Of a stretch of DNA of 64,000 bases, positions 32,312-40,514 are shown in pieces. The translations under genes were made by a program, and so were the position numbers. The notes under the pieces are model-generated. The model saw only the letters and a list, made by a program, of their open reading frames with translations. It did no database searches and was not told the origin of the DNA. Within the stretch, counting starts at the first letter, position 1; each line of letters begins with the position of its first letter. Source of the DNA: Rhodothermus marinus (lineage in GTDB: Bacteria; Bacteroidota; Rhodothermia; Rhodothermales; Rhodothermaceae); contig NZ_AP019797.1 of the NCBI RefSeq assembly GCF_009936275.1, forward strand, positions 3,145,890-3,209,889, in the 5' to 3' direction.

Positions 32312-33522
32312 GCCTTTCCGCGCAACATCAGGTTCCAGTACAGCCAGGGGAGCACGTACTTCTTGAGCAGGTACATCGAGTACCGCTCCTTCGTGGTGTC
32401 GAACGGAAACGACGGCATGGGCCGGTTGTCGTAGTCGAACTCGGCCAGCACCAGTTTGCCGTAGCCCGTCACCAGCGGGCACGAGCTGTAGCCGTTGTAG
32501 TGCTTCGGGTTGACGAGCGCTCCGTGCTCCCGGAGCTGGAGCAGGTTGTGCACCACCACGGGCGCCTGCTTGCGCACGGCCGCGCCGGTCTTCGCATTGG
32601 GCGTACCCGCCGCATCCCCCAGCGCGAAGATGTTCGGGTAGCGCACGTGCTGGAGCGTGTATTTGTCCACATCCACCCATCCCTCGGCGTTGGCCACCTT
32701 GCTGTGCTTGATGAAGTTCGGCGCGCTCTGCGGCGGTACGGCGTGCAGCATGTTGAACCGGTGCACCCGCTCTTCGAGCACGTTGCCCTGTTCGTCCTTC
32801 AGATGAAAGACGGCCTCCTGCTGTGGTCCCCGCACCTCGGCCAGTTCATGGCGAAAGTGCACCTGAATGCCGTAGCGTTCGATCACCTTTTCCAGCGTCC
32901 GGGCAAACTCCGGTATGCCGAAAATCACGACGCCCGGCGTGAAGAAATGAATCTCCACCTGGTCCAGAATCCCCCGGCGGCGCAGGTGGTCGGCCGTCAG
33001 GTACATGATCTTCTGCGGCGCACCGCCGCACTTGACCGGTGTCGAGGGCTGCGTGAAGAGCGCGCGGTCGCCGGGCTTGAGCTGCTGCATCACCTGCCAG
33101 GTGTAGGGTGCCAGCTCGTAGGCGTAGTTGCTCGTGACGCCGTATTTGCCCAGCGATTCTTTGAGGCCGGGGATTTTGTCCCAGTCGAGCTGAATACCCG
33201 GCGCCAGCACCAGGTAGTCGTATTCGATGGTCCGGCCGCCGGCGGTCTGCACCCGATCGTTGTCCGGGTCGAGCGCCACCACACGATCCTGGATCCACGT
33301 GGCGCCCGGTGGGATGTAGTCGGCTTCGTCCCGCACCGAAGCTTCGGGTGGGAAGACGCCCGCGCCCACCAGCGTCCAGAGCGGCTGGTAGTAATGCTTT
33401 GTGGAGGGCTCGATAATCGCCACTTCCGGCGGATTTTTGGCGCGACGCAACCGCGCGGCCACCGTAATGCCGGCCGTTCCGCCCCCCACAATCACCACTT
33501 CGTAGTGCGTTTTTTCTGCCAT
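32308..33522 (-). CDS. sqr: Sulfide:quinone oxidoreductase, type II (mitochondrial-like)
   Basis: This is a 404-residue membrane-associated flavoprotein oxidising sulfide and passing electrons to quinone. The FAD fold is GGGTAGITVAARL (residues 13-25). The two redox cysteines of the type II/human SQOR class are present in PVKCGGAPQKIMYL and YSSCPLVTGYGKL. The C-terminal amphipathic region (LLKKYVLPWLYWNLML) can attach it to the membrane. A third N-terminal Cys of type I enzymes is absent, as expected for type II. The gene is transcribed alone from a promoter overlapped by an 18-bp perfect palindrome 30 bases upstream. Confidence 0.93.
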   Translation of the reverse strand: MAEKTHYEVVIVGGGTAGITVAARLRRAKNPPEVAIIEPSTKHYYQPLWTLVGAGVFPPEASVRDEADYIPPGATWIQDRVVALDPDNDRVQTAGGRTIEYDYLVLAPGIQLDWDKIPGLKESLGKYGVTSNYAYELAPYTWQVMQQLKPGDRALFTQPSTPVKCGGAPQKIMYLTADHLRRRGILDQVEIHFFTPGVVIFGIPEFARTLEKVIERYGIQVHFRHELAEVRGPQQEAVFHLKDEQGNVLEERVHRFNMLHAVPPQSAPNFIKHSKVANAEGWVDVDKYTLQHVRYPNIFALGDAAGTPNAKTGAAVRKQAPVVVHNLLQLREHGALVNPKHYNGYSSCPLVTGYGKLVLAEFDYDNRPMPSFPFDTTKERYSMYLLKKYVLPWLYWNLMLRGKA

Positions 33523-33551
33523 GGCGCTGCCTGTTTTTTTCCGGTTTACAC

Positions 33552-33569
33552 ATCCTGTTATAACAGGAT
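33552..33569. promoter_or_regulatory. 18-bp perfect palindrome at the sqr promoter
   Basis: ATCCTGTTA/TAACAGGAT is fully self-complementary. Read on the minus strand it contains TATAAC, a good -10, placing transcription start about 20 bases before the sqr ATG. A dimeric repressor, perhaps sulfide- or persulfide-sensing, could block the promoter here. The region upstream has no convincing -35. Confidence 0.6.
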
Positions 33570-33652
33570 ATGCACACCAGAATTCCTAAGCCACCCGTCC
33601 TCCCTGCATCCGGCCGTCAGGTGAAGCCCGACGCGCGTTGTCGGGGAAATCC

Positions 33653-33876
33653 CTACGGTGATCGACGCGCCCGCACTTGCAGCGAAACGACCGGCCCGGT
33701 GCCGACGCTACGTTCCACGTATTCCACCATAAAGCCAGCCGCCAGGTAATCGACTTCGGGAATTGTACCGGTCAGACAACGGGCGTCGTCCCGCCGCGCC
33801 GCCGCACAAGAAGGGCAATAAACACAAGCAGCAGTCCACCCGGCCGTAGCACACGAAGTGCCTCGACGAAAAAAGC
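33653..33876 (-). pseudogene. C-terminal remnant of a class I methyltransferase
   Basis: On the minus strand one frame reads FFVEALRVLRPGGLLLVFIALLVRRRG, the post-motif-IV strand of SAM methyltransferases. A different frame continues with CLTGTIPEVDYLAAGF, MVEYVERSVGTGPVVSLQVR and a stop, the usual end of UbiE-like methyltransferases. The N-terminal SAM-binding half is missing and a frameshift lies near 33785. The remnant abuts the tRNA-Leu terminator. Confidence 0.5.
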
Positions 33877-33880
33877 CAAC

Positions 33881-33910
33881 AAAAAACCCCTGCCGAAATC
33901 GGCAGGGGTT
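33881..33910 (-). terminator. Rho-independent terminator of tRNA-Leu
   Basis: A perfect 12-bp stem (33885-33896 with 33899-33910), read on the minus strand, is followed by a T-run (complement of A at 33881-33886). It lies 6 bases beyond the encoded CCA. Confidence 0.9.
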
Positions 33911-33919
33911 GCTTCGTGG

Positions 33920-34003
33920 TGCCCGGGGAGGGATTCGAACCCCCACGGGGTTACCCCCACATGACCCTGAATCATGCGCGTCTACCAGTTCCGCCACCCG
34001 GGC
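33920..34003 (-). tRNA. tRNA-Leu (CAG)
   Basis: On the minus strand the acceptor stem GCCCGGG pairs with CCCGGGC. The D-arm GGCGGAACTGGTAGACGC is of leucine type. The anticodon loop TTCAGGG gives anticodon CAG. A long variable arm (GTGGGGGTAACCCC-type) and the T-loop GGTTCGAATCC are present. The CCA end is encoded (33917-33919). The long variable arm and anticodon together identify Leu. Confidence 0.95.
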
Positions 34004-34023
34004 CTTTGGGCTTGCGGATTGCG

Positions 34024-34052
34024 ATGATAACAAATCACCGATCGCTTCGCAA
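34024..34052 (-). promoter_or_regulatory. tRNA-Leu promoter
   Basis: On the minus strand: TTGCGA (34047-34052), 17 bases, TATCAT (34024-34029), about 20 bases before the tRNA 5' end. Confidence 0.55.
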
Positions 34053-34223
34053 GTTCCCGACGTCGAGCTTCACGGCCTTTTCGTCGCCGGGCACCCGCGC
34101 CGGGACGGTTCGTTAAACGCCCGGGCCGTGGGAGCGATCTCCCGTCGGTCTGCGGATTGTTGTTGAAGTGAACCTGGCGCACCTTCAGGCGTTTGAAAAG
34201 GCCGTCAAGCAGGGGCGCGGTGC

Positions 34224-34253
34224 TTGACGACCCTCAGAGTGCGGTTGTAATTT
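34224..34253 (+). promoter_or_regulatory. tRNA-Asn promoter
   Basis: TTGACG (34224-34229), 18 bases, TAATTT (34248-34253), 15 bases before the mature tRNA 5' end. The rest of the 34004-34268 gap holds no recognisable gene. Confidence 0.55.
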
Positions 34254-34268
34254 AGCGCCCGCTTTCAC

Positions 34269-34341
34269 TCCTCGGTAGCTCAATTGGTAGAGCACCTGGC
34301 TGTTAACCAGGGGGTTGCAGGTTCGAGCCCTGCCCGAGGAG
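34269..34341 (+). tRNA. tRNA-Asn (GTT)
   Basis: This is a 73-base tRNA: acceptor TCCTCGG with CCGAGGA, D-arm GCTCAATTGGTAGAGC, anticodon stem CCTGG/CCAGG around CTGTTAA (anticodon GTT), T-arm with GGTTCGAGCC. CCA is not encoded. Clear cloverleaf and Asn anticodon. Confidence 0.96.
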
Positions 34342-34350
34342 CCGGTTGCG

Positions 34351-34382
34351 CCTCGCCGGATATTCCGGCGAGGCTTTTTTTG
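34351..34382 (+). terminator. Rho-independent terminator of tRNA-Asn
   Basis: A 10-bp stem (34351-34360 with 34364-34373, loop TAT) is followed by CTTTTTTTG, nine bases after the tRNA. Confidence 0.92.
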
Positions 34383-34508
34383 TTTTGGCGGTTCGGGTTG
34401 CAGGTGTTTTCATCATATCTTTTCGAAGGTTTGACAGCACCTCACTTGACATAGCCCGGCCTGTGCCTTTCTTGATCAATGTGTTCTGAACGCGTCCTTT
34501 CTTCTGCC

Positions 34509-35096
34509 ATGAATCGGACACGTCCTGCTTCGACGGCGGCCGCGTGGCGCTGGCTGCCGATGTTGCTGCTCACGACGCCCATGGTGGCACTGGCCCATAC
34601 GGGCGCTGTGCCTCCCGTCGGCTTCGGACACGGTCTGCTGCATCCGCTGACGGGCCTGGATCACCTGCTGGCCGCGCTGGGCGTGGGACTCTGGGCCACG
34701 CTGCAACCGGGCGCTCCGGGCCGTCGGCTGCCCGTGGTCTTTCTGAGCGCGTTGCTGGTTGGACTGCCGCTGGGGGCGACCTGGCCCACCCCGGTTGCCG
34801 AAATCGGCGTACTGGGCTCGGTGCTGCTCCTCGGCGCGGCGCTGGCGCTGCTACTGCGCGTGCCGACCGCGCTCAGTCTGGTGCTGGTGGCTCTGTTCGG
34901 CCTGGTGCACGGGCATGTGCACGGCACCGAGGTCCTTCCGGAGGTCGGCCTGAGCTACGTGCTTGGCCTGCTTGCCAGCACGGCGTTGCTGACGGGCGCA
35001 GGGTATCTGACCGGACGGCTCCTGCACCGGTGGCAACGCGCTGACGCGCTCCGCTACGCCGGTGTGGCGTTGCTGCTCTTTGGACTCCTGTCCTGA
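34509..35096 (+). CDS. hupE: HupE/UreJ-family membrane protein
   Basis: This is a 195-residue protein with a signal sequence (about 1-30, ending VALAHTG) and about six membrane segments. The HupE/UreJ signature HPLTGLDHLLAALGVGLWA contains the conserved histidine and aspartate thought to bind nickel. A second His-rich patch (LVHGHVHGTEV) lies in a later helix. HupE transports Ni(II) for [NiFe] hydrogenase maturation. It is the first gene of the hydrogenase island and lies 9 bases before hypB. The ATG at 34509 is preferred over an upstream in-frame GTG because the signal peptide starts there. Confidence 0.92.
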   Translation: MNRTRPASTAAAWRWLPMLLLTTPMVALAHTGAVPPVGFGHGLLHPLTGLDHLLAALGVGLWATLQPGAPGRRLPVVFLSALLVGLPLGATWPTPVAEIGVLGSVLLLGAALALLLRVPTALSLVLVALFGLVHGHVHGTEVLPEVGLSYVLGLLASTALLTGAGYLTGRLLHRWQRADALRYAGVALLLFGLLS

Positions 35097-35105
35097 CCGA
35101 ACGCC

Positions 35106-35762
35106 ATGGAACCCGAAGTCAAAATCGTCCGGGTGGCCCGCCGCGTGCAGGCCGACAACGACGCGCTGGCTCGCGCGCTGCGTCGGCGCTTCGACGAAGC
35201 CGGCGTGCGCGTCTTCAACCTGATCGCGGCCCCGGGCGCTGGCAAGACCAGCCTGATCCGTCGCACCATCGAGCAGCTGCGCGACCGCTATCGCATCGGC
35301 GTGCTCGAAGGCGACATCGCCGGAAGCATCGACACGGCACAGGTACTGACGGCCGGCGCCCGCGACGCCGTCCAGATCAACACGGGCGGCACCTGCCACC
35401 TGGAAGCCCGCATGATCGACGAAGCGCTTGCGCAGCTCGACCTGGAGGCGCTCGACCTGCTCTTTATCGAAAACGTCGGCAACCTGATCTGTCCCACGCA
35501 CTGGGACCTGGGCGCGCACTACACCATCTGCCTCGTCAGCGCGGCCGAAGGACACGACAAGCCGCTGAAGTACCCGGCCATCTTTGCCCGTAGCGACGCC
35601 ATCGTGCTCAACAAGATCGACCTGGCGTCGCTGTGCGACTTCGAGCGGGAGCAGTTCTACCGGCACCTTCGCGCACTTACCCGGGCTCCCGTCTTCGAAC
35701 TCTCCTGTCGAACCGGCGAAGGATTGGAGCGCTGGATTACCTGGTTAACCAATGTATTGTGA
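35106..35762 (+). CDS. hypB: Hydrogenase nickel-incorporation GTPase HypB
   Basis: This is a 218-residue SIMIBI GTPase that, with HypA, delivers nickel to the hydrogenase large subunit. The P-loop is AAPGAGKT (41-48). GVLEGDIAGSIDT and the metal-binding region INTGGTCHLEARM (with Cys and His) are present, as are FIENVGNLICP and the NKIDL specificity motif. The His-rich N-terminal nickel store of some HypBs is absent. It is separated from its partner hypA by about 10 kb, with ferredoxin oxidoreductase and hydrogenase genes in between. Confidence 0.95.
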   Translation: MEPEVKIVRVARRVQADNDALARALRRRFDEAGVRVFNLIAAPGAGKTSLIRRTIEQLRDRYRIGVLEGDIAGSIDTAQVLTAGARDAVQINTGGTCHLEARMIDEALAQLDLEALDLLFIENVGNLICPTHWDLGAHYTICLVSAAEGHDKPLKYPAIFARSDAIVLNKIDLASLCDFEREQFYRHLRALTRAPVFELSCRTGEGLERWITWLTNVL

Positions 35763-35787
35763 TACAAAAATTGCCCATATCTTTTTG
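35757..35787 (+). promoter_or_regulatory. Candidate promoter for the oxidoreductase cluster
   Basis: TTG (35757-35759), 18 bases, TATCTTTTTG (35778-35787), resembling the Bacteroidota -33/-7 form. It lies in the AT-rich 174-base gap after hypB. A small CGCCTC/GAGGCG stem near 35876 precedes the ribosome-binding site GGAGG. Confidence 0.35.
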
Positions 35788-35936
35788 TCATTCTATTCAC
35801 ATCTATTTTGCCATATCTCGCTTGCCAAGCGCAACAACTGTACGATCTTGTAGTCAGTAATACTGGCGACTCCGAAACGCCTCCCTGAGAGGCGGGGCAG
35901 CCGCCGTACGAAGTGCCACCAACCGGAGGCCGCATC

Positions 35937-37310
35937 ATGGAACTGACGGCAAACATTCGTACGGTTTACGAAGAGGAGCGCCCCCGCCTGACGGACGACC
36001 AGGCTCTTCTGGAAGCTGCGCGCTGTCTGGAATGTGGACGGGATGGCCGACCGGCCCCCTGCATCGAAGCCTGCCCCACGCACATCGACATCCCGGGCTT
36101 CATCCGGGCCATTCGGGAGGGTGATCCGCTGCATTCGGCCCGGATCATCTTCGAGGCGAATGTGCTGGGGGGAAGCTGCGCGCGCGTCTGTCCGGTGGAA
36201 GCGCTCTGCGAGGGCGCCTGCGTGCTGACCCATGAGAAGCGGCGGCCTGTGGCCATCGGCCGTTTGCAGCGCTACGCCACGGATGCCGCGTTGGAAGCGG
36301 GCGCCGAGATCCATCCACGTCCGCGGCGCGTGCGCCGGCCGCTCAGCGTCGGGGTGGTGGGCGCCGGTCCGGCGGGGCTGGCCTGCGCGGCCGAGCTGGC
36401 GCGCCTGGGCCATGAAGTGATCGTCTACGAGGCCGCGCCGGAGCCCGGCGGGCTGGTCGTGTCGGCCATCGCCCCCTACAAGCAAATGGTCGATCCCATC
36501 CCACAGGAGGTCGAGGCCATCCGGCGGCTGGGCGTCACCTTCCGCTTCAACACACGCATCGGCCGCGACCTGTCGCTGGCCGACCTCGAAGCGCGACACG
36601 ACGCGCTGTTTCTGGGCGTGGGCATGGACGGCGACATGCCGCTGGAGCTGGAGGGCATCGACCTGGAAGGCGTGTGGCCGTCGCTGCGCTTCATCGAACG
36701 CATCAAGGCGATGAATCCGCCGCCGATCGGTGATCGCGTGGTGGTGATCGGCGGGGGCAACACGGCCATCGACGTGGCGCGCGAGGCCGTACGGCTGGGT
36801 GCCCGGCACGTGACGGTGCTTTACCGGCGCACCGAAGCCGAAATGCCGGCCTTCCGGCACGAGGTGGAGGCCGCCTACGAGGAAGGTGTGCAGTTCGAGT
36901 GGCTGACGTTGCCGACTCGGCTGCTGGGCGAAGTGCGCGTCTCGGGCGTCGAGTGCGTCCGCACGCGCCTGGTGCCCGATCCGTCGGGCGGGCGTCCGCG
37001 GCCTCAGGTGGTCGAAGGGACCAAATTCGTGGTGCCCGCCGATACGGTCGTCTTTGCCATCGGACAGCAACCCCGTACCGACCTGCTCTCCGGCCTGCCC
37101 GGACTGCGGCTGGAGCGCGGGCGCGTATGGGTGGACGAAAACTTCCGCACAAGCCATCCCCGGGTGTTTGCCGGAGGCGACTGCGTCAACGGCGGCGGCA
37201 CGGTGGTCGAGGCCGTACAGCACGGCAAGCTGGCGGCCCGTGCCATCGATCGCCTGATCAAGCCCCGCCGGCGCAGCGTCCCGGCAACCAACGGGAAGGA
37301 GGAAGACTGA
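35937..37310 (+). CDS. GltD/NfnL-like FAD-dependent NAD(P)H:acceptor oxidoreductase
   Basis: This is a 457-residue flavoprotein. The N-terminal helical Fe-S domain has CLECG, CIEACPTHIDIPGF and CARVCPVEALCEGAC cysteine groups (two 4Fe-4S clusters). It is followed by the FAD fold VVGAGPAGLACAAEL (about 140-154) and the NAD(P) fold VVIGGGNTAIDVA. AIGQQPRTD and the C-terminal VFAGGDCVNGGGTVVEAV complete the glutamate-synthase-small-subunit architecture. The gene sits 1 base before the ferredoxin-oxidoreductase gamma subunit and no gltB is nearby. I therefore infer an electron-transfer module exchanging electrons between NAD(P)H and ferredoxin or the oxidoreductase itself, rather than glutamate synthase. 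A GGAGG site precedes the ATG. Confidence 0.88.
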   Translation: MELTANIRTVYEEERPRLTDDQALLEAARCLECGRDGRPAPCIEACPTHIDIPGFIRAIREGDPLHSARIIFEANVLGGSCARVCPVEALCEGACVLTHEKRRPVAIGRLQRYATDAALEAGAEIHPRPRRVRRPLSVGVVGAGPAGLACAAELARLGHEVIVYEAAPEPGGLVVSAIAPYKQMVDPIPQEVEAIRRLGVTFRFNTRIGRDLSLADLEARHDALFLGVGMDGDMPLELEGIDLEGVWPSLRFIERIKAMNPPPIGDRVVVIGGGNTAIDVAREAVRLGARHVTVLYRRTEAEMPAFRHEVEAAYEEGVQFEWLTLPTRLLGEVRVSGVECVRTRLVPDPSGGRPRPQVVEGTKFVVPADTVVFAIGQQPRTDLLSGLPGLRLERGRVWVDENFRTSHPRVFAGGDCVNGGGTVVEAVQHGKLAARAIDRLIKPRRRSVPATNGKEED

Positions 37311-37311
37311 C

Positions 37312-38232
37312 ATGCTGGAGATTCGCTGGCACGGGCGTGGCGGTCAGGGCGCCATCACGGTCTCGAAGATCCTGGCGCTGGCCGCGCTGCGCAGTGGCAA
37401 GTACGCCCAGGCGTTTCCGGAGTACGGACCGGAGCGGAGCGGTGCCCCGGTGCGGGCCTACAACCGGCTGGACGATCGGCCGATCGTGCTGCACTCGGGC
37501 GTCTACACGCCGCACCGGGTGGCCGTGCTGGACGAAACGCTGCTCGAAGCCGAGGACGTGTGCGAAGGGCTGGCCCCGGACGGCGTGCTCGTGATCAACA
37601 CGACACGTCCGCCCGAGGCGATCCGGGAGCAGACCGGCTATCCCGGCCGCATCGTATGCGTCGATGCAGCGGCGATCGCCGAAGAAACGGGCTCGCGGTT
37701 CGCCAACGTGCCGCTGCTGGGTGCACTGGCCAGCACGCTGGACTTCATCCAGCTACCCACGCTGGAAGGGGCACTGCAGGCGTTTCTGGGTAAGCGTCGG
37801 CCTGAAGTCGTCAAGGCCAACCTGGAAGCGCTCCGACGGGGCTACCATGAGACCGTCGCGCTCGAAGCGGTAGCGCCCGAGACGCTGCCGCCACGTCCAC
37901 GCTCCGAAGGAAGCCGGGCGCTTCCACCCTACTATGCCCTGCCCATCGGCGGCGTCATCACGCCGGAGATCCGCTGGTTCCCGAAAACCGGGGGCTGGCG
38001 CAACGAACGGCCGGTCTTCAACGAGGCGCTCTGCGTGAACTGTCTGCTGTGCTGGGCGCACTGCCCCGAACCGGCCATCGTGGTGCACGACCGCCTGATG
38101 GAAGGCTTCAACTACGACTACTGCAAAGGCTGCGGGATCTGCGTGGCCATGTGTCCGACGGGCGCCCTGACCATGGTGCCCGAAGGCGCTGCCGAACTGG
38201 TGGCCGCGTCGGTCTCGCCCAACCCGAGGTGA
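37312..38232 (+). CDS. porG: 2-oxoacid:ferredoxin oxidoreductase gamma-delta fusion
   Basis: This is a 306-residue fusion. The gamma domain (about 1-185) starts IRWHGRGGQGAITVSKILA and contains PEYGPERSGAPVRAYNR. The C-terminal delta domain (about 235-306) carries two 4Fe-4S motifs, CVNCLLCWAHCPEPA and CKGCGICVAMCPTGAL. These subunits bind the CoA-product region and relay electrons from the TPP site to ferredoxin. The gamma-delta fusion is common in pyruvate-type enzymes. The next gene (alpha) begins 4 bases later. Substrate preference (pyruvate or another 2-oxoacid) is inferred from overall similarity. Confidence 0.9.
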   Translation: MLEIRWHGRGGQGAITVSKILALAALRSGKYAQAFPEYGPERSGAPVRAYNRLDDRPIVLHSGVYTPHRVAVLDETLLEAEDVCEGLAPDGVLVINTTRPPEAIREQTGYPGRIVCVDAAAIAEETGSRFANVPLLGALASTLDFIQLPTLEGALQAFLGKRRPEVVKANLEALRRGYHETVALEAVAPETLPPRPRSEGSRALPPYYALPIGGVITPEIRWFPKTGGWRNERPVFNEALCVNCLLCWAHCPEPAIVVHDRLMEGFNYDYCKGCGICVAMCPTGALTMVPEGAAELVAASVSPNPR

Positions 38233-38236
38233 TGCC

Positions 38237-39436
38237 ATGACACTCGTGGTCACTCCCCGGCTCGAAGCCGCCCAGTTACTGACGGGCGCGCAGGCTGTGG
38301 CGCACGCCATGCGCCAGATCGAGCCCGACGTCGTGCCGGTCTACCCGATCACGCCGCAGACGCCGATCATCGAAGAGTTTGCGCAGATGGTGGCCGACGG
38401 CCGCTGCGACACCGAAATCATCAACGTCGAGTCGGAGCACTCGGCCATGAGCGCGGCCGTGGGCGCTTCGGTGGCCGGCGCGCGCGTGATGACGGCCACG
38501 GCCTCGCAGGGCCTGGCGCTGATGATCGAGGTGCTCTACATCGCGGCCTCCATGCGCTGCCCGATCGTGATGCCGCTGGGCAACCGGGCGCTGAGCGGGC
38601 CGATCAACATCCACTGCGACCATTCCGACGCCATGCTGGCCCGAGATTCGGGCGCCGTCCAGATCTTCACGGAAAACGGCCAGGAAGCCTACGACTACAC
38701 GCTGATGGCCGTGCGCCTGGCCGAAGACCAGCGGGTGCTGCTGCCCGTGATCGTCAACCTGGACGGCTTCACGCTCACGCATTCGGCCGAGGCCGTCGAG
38801 CTGCTGCCCGACGAGGTAGCCCGGGCGTTCGTGGGCCACTATCGGCCGCTCTATCCGCTGCTGGACACGGCGCGCCCCACCACGCAGGGCCCGTTCGACA
38901 TGCCCGACTTCTACTACGAGCACAAGCGGCAACAGGACGAGGCCATGCGAGGCGTGCTGGAAGTCTTCCCCGAGGTGCAGCGCGCCTACGCCGAGGCCAC
39001 CGGACGCAACTACCGGGGCTACTACGAAGCCTACCGGCTCGACGATGCGGACTTTGCCGTGGTCGTGCTGGGATCGACGGCCGGCACGGCCAAAGTCGTC
39101 GTCGATACGCTTCGGGACGAAGGGCAGCGGGTGGGGCTGCTCAAGCTGTGGCTCTTCCGACCCTTCCCGCATGCCGCCGTGGCCGAAGCGCTGCGTGGCA
39201 AACAGGCCGTGGCCGTGATGGACCGGGCGCTGTCGTTCGGAAGCTGGGGGCCGCTCTTCACCGAAATTGCCGCGGCCCTGTACGGCCTGCCCGAAGCCAA
39301 GCGACCGCGCCTGCACAACTTCACCTATGGTCTGGGAGGGCGCGACGTTACGCCCGACCAGATCGCCGAAGCGCTGACCCGCATTCAGGATCCGCGCACG
39401 CCTGCCGTCATGCGCTACCTGGGCGTGCGCGCCTAA
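38237..39436 (+). CDS. porA: Pyruvate:ferredoxin oxidoreductase alpha subunit
   Basis: This is a 399-residue alpha subunit. Domain I has the conserved YPITPQTPIIEEFA motif, INVESEHSAMSAAVGASVAGAR and TATASQGLALM. Domain II follows, with WLFRPFP-like LKLWLFRPFPHAAV near residue 300 and MDRALSFGSWGPLFTE. The GxP and ESE motifs support the TPP-dependent oxidoreductase clan, and the order gamma/delta-alpha-beta matches PorGDAB operons. Its product would be acetyl-CoA plus reduced ferredoxin. Confidence 0.92.
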   Translation: MTLVVTPRLEAAQLLTGAQAVAHAMRQIEPDVVPVYPITPQTPIIEEFAQMVADGRCDTEIINVESEHSAMSAAVGASVAGARVMTATASQGLALMIEVLYIAASMRCPIVMPLGNRALSGPINIHCDHSDAMLARDSGAVQIFTENGQEAYDYTLMAVRLAEDQRVLLPVIVNLDGFTLTHSAEAVELLPDEVARAFVGHYRPLYPLLDTARPTTQGPFDMPDFYYEHKRQQDEAMRGVLEVFPEVQRAYAEATGRNYRGYYEAYRLDDADFAVVVLGSTAGTAKVVVDTLRDEGQRVGLLKLWLFRPFPHAAVAEALRGKQAVAVMDRALSFGSWGPLFTEIAAALYGLPEAKRPRLHNFTYGLGGRDVTPDQIAEALTRIQDPRTPAVMRYLGVRA

Positions 39437-39452
39437 CCCGAGAGAAACTGCC

Positions 39453-40460
39453 ATGATGACCGGGCTTTCCTCCAACGGCGAAACGATTCGCCTGAAGACG
39501 CTCAAAGAACTGGCCGAGCGTGAACAGCGCGAGCTGCGCTTCCAGGGCGGCCACTCGCTCTGTGCGGGCTGCGGCGTGCCGCTGGTGGTGCGCACCGTGC
39601 TGAACGCCATCGACACGCCCGTGGTCGTGGTCAACGCGACGGGCTGCCTGGAGGTAGCCACCACGCGCTATCCTTCGACGGCCTGGAACGTGCCCTGGCT
39701 GCACGTGGCCTTCGAGAATGCGGCCGCCGCCGCCAGCGGCGTGGAGGCCGCCTTCCGGGTGCTCAACCGCAAGCGCAAAAACGGCCGGCCGATTCCCTTC
39801 GACCTGCCCGAAGACGTGCGCATCATCGCCTTCGGTGGCGACGGCGGCACCTACGACATCGGGCTGCAGGCCCTCTCGGGCGCCCTGGAGCGCGGGCATC
39901 GCTTCACGTACATCTGCTACGACAACGAAGCCTACATGAACACGGGCAACCAGCGGAGTGGCGCCACGCCCCCGCTGGCCCATACGACCACCACGCCTGT
40001 GGGCGAGCAGAGCCTGGGCAAACTCCAGCAGCGCAAGGACCTGACCGAGATCGCCGTCGCCCACCACGTGCCCTACGTGGCCCAGGCATCGATCTCGAAC
40101 TGGCAGGATCTGGTGCGCAAGATCCAGATGGCCGTGCAGGTGGACGGACCGAGCTTTCTCAATGTGCTGGCGCCCTGCCAGCGCGGCTGGGGCTACGACC
40201 CGTCGCAGACCGTCGAGATCGCCCGCCTGGCCGTCGAAACGTGCTTTTGGCCGCTCTACGAGGTAATCGACGGCGAGTACCGGCTGAACTACCGACCGCG
40301 CAAGCCGCTGCCCATCGCCGAGTGGGTCAAAACGCAGGGGCGCTTCCGCCACCTGCTCCGCCCGGAGAACCGACACCTGCTCGACGCGCTGCAGGAGCAG
40401 GTCAACCGCGAATGGGAGCGGCTGCTGCGCAAATGCGAAGGACGCCTGCTGGAAGTGTAG
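39453..40460 (+). CDS. porB: Pyruvate:ferredoxin oxidoreductase beta subunit
   Basis: This is a 335-residue TPP-binding subunit. N-terminal cluster cysteines lie in HSLCAGCGVPL, a further Cys in ATGCLEVATT. The TPP/Mg motif is FGGDGGTYDIGLQALSGALERG, followed by YDNEAYMNTGNQRSG, diagnostic of pyruvate-type beta subunits. A fourth cluster Cys is in LAPCQRGWGYD. It completes a three-gene oxidoreductase. The 216-base gap that follows contains a hairpin and a palindromic operator ahead of the hydrogenase genes. Confidence 0.94.
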   Translation: MMTGLSSNGETIRLKTLKELAEREQRELRFQGGHSLCAGCGVPLVVRTVLNAIDTPVVVVNATGCLEVATTRYPSTAWNVPWLHVAFENAAAAASGVEAAFRVLNRKRKNGRPIPFDLPEDVRIIAFGGDGGTYDIGLQALSGALERGHRFTYICYDNEAYMNTGNQRSGATPPLAHTTTTPVGEQSLGKLQQRKDLTEIAVAHHVPYVAQASISNWQDLVRKIQMAVQVDGPSFLNVLAPCQRGWGYDPSQTVEIARLAVETCFWPLYEVIDGEYRLNYRPRKPLPIAEWVKTQGRFRHLLRPENRHLLDALQEQVNREWERLLRKCEGRLLEV

Positions 40461-40486
40461 GACGATCGGGTATCCGGCAAATGCGG

Positions 40487-40504
40487 GCGTGTCGCCACAC
40501 ACGC
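40487..40504. terminator. Hairpin after porB
   Basis: GCGTGT-N6-ACACGC inverted repeat 27 bases after the porB stop, with no T-run. It may be a weak terminator or a second regulator site next to the better one at 40515. Confidence 0.3.
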
Positions 40505-40514
40505 TCCGAAGCGC

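Noticed and set aside
34446-34451. TTGACA upstream of hupE as a promoter
   Set aside because: The matching -10 positions read TTCTTG/TCTTGA, too poor to list.
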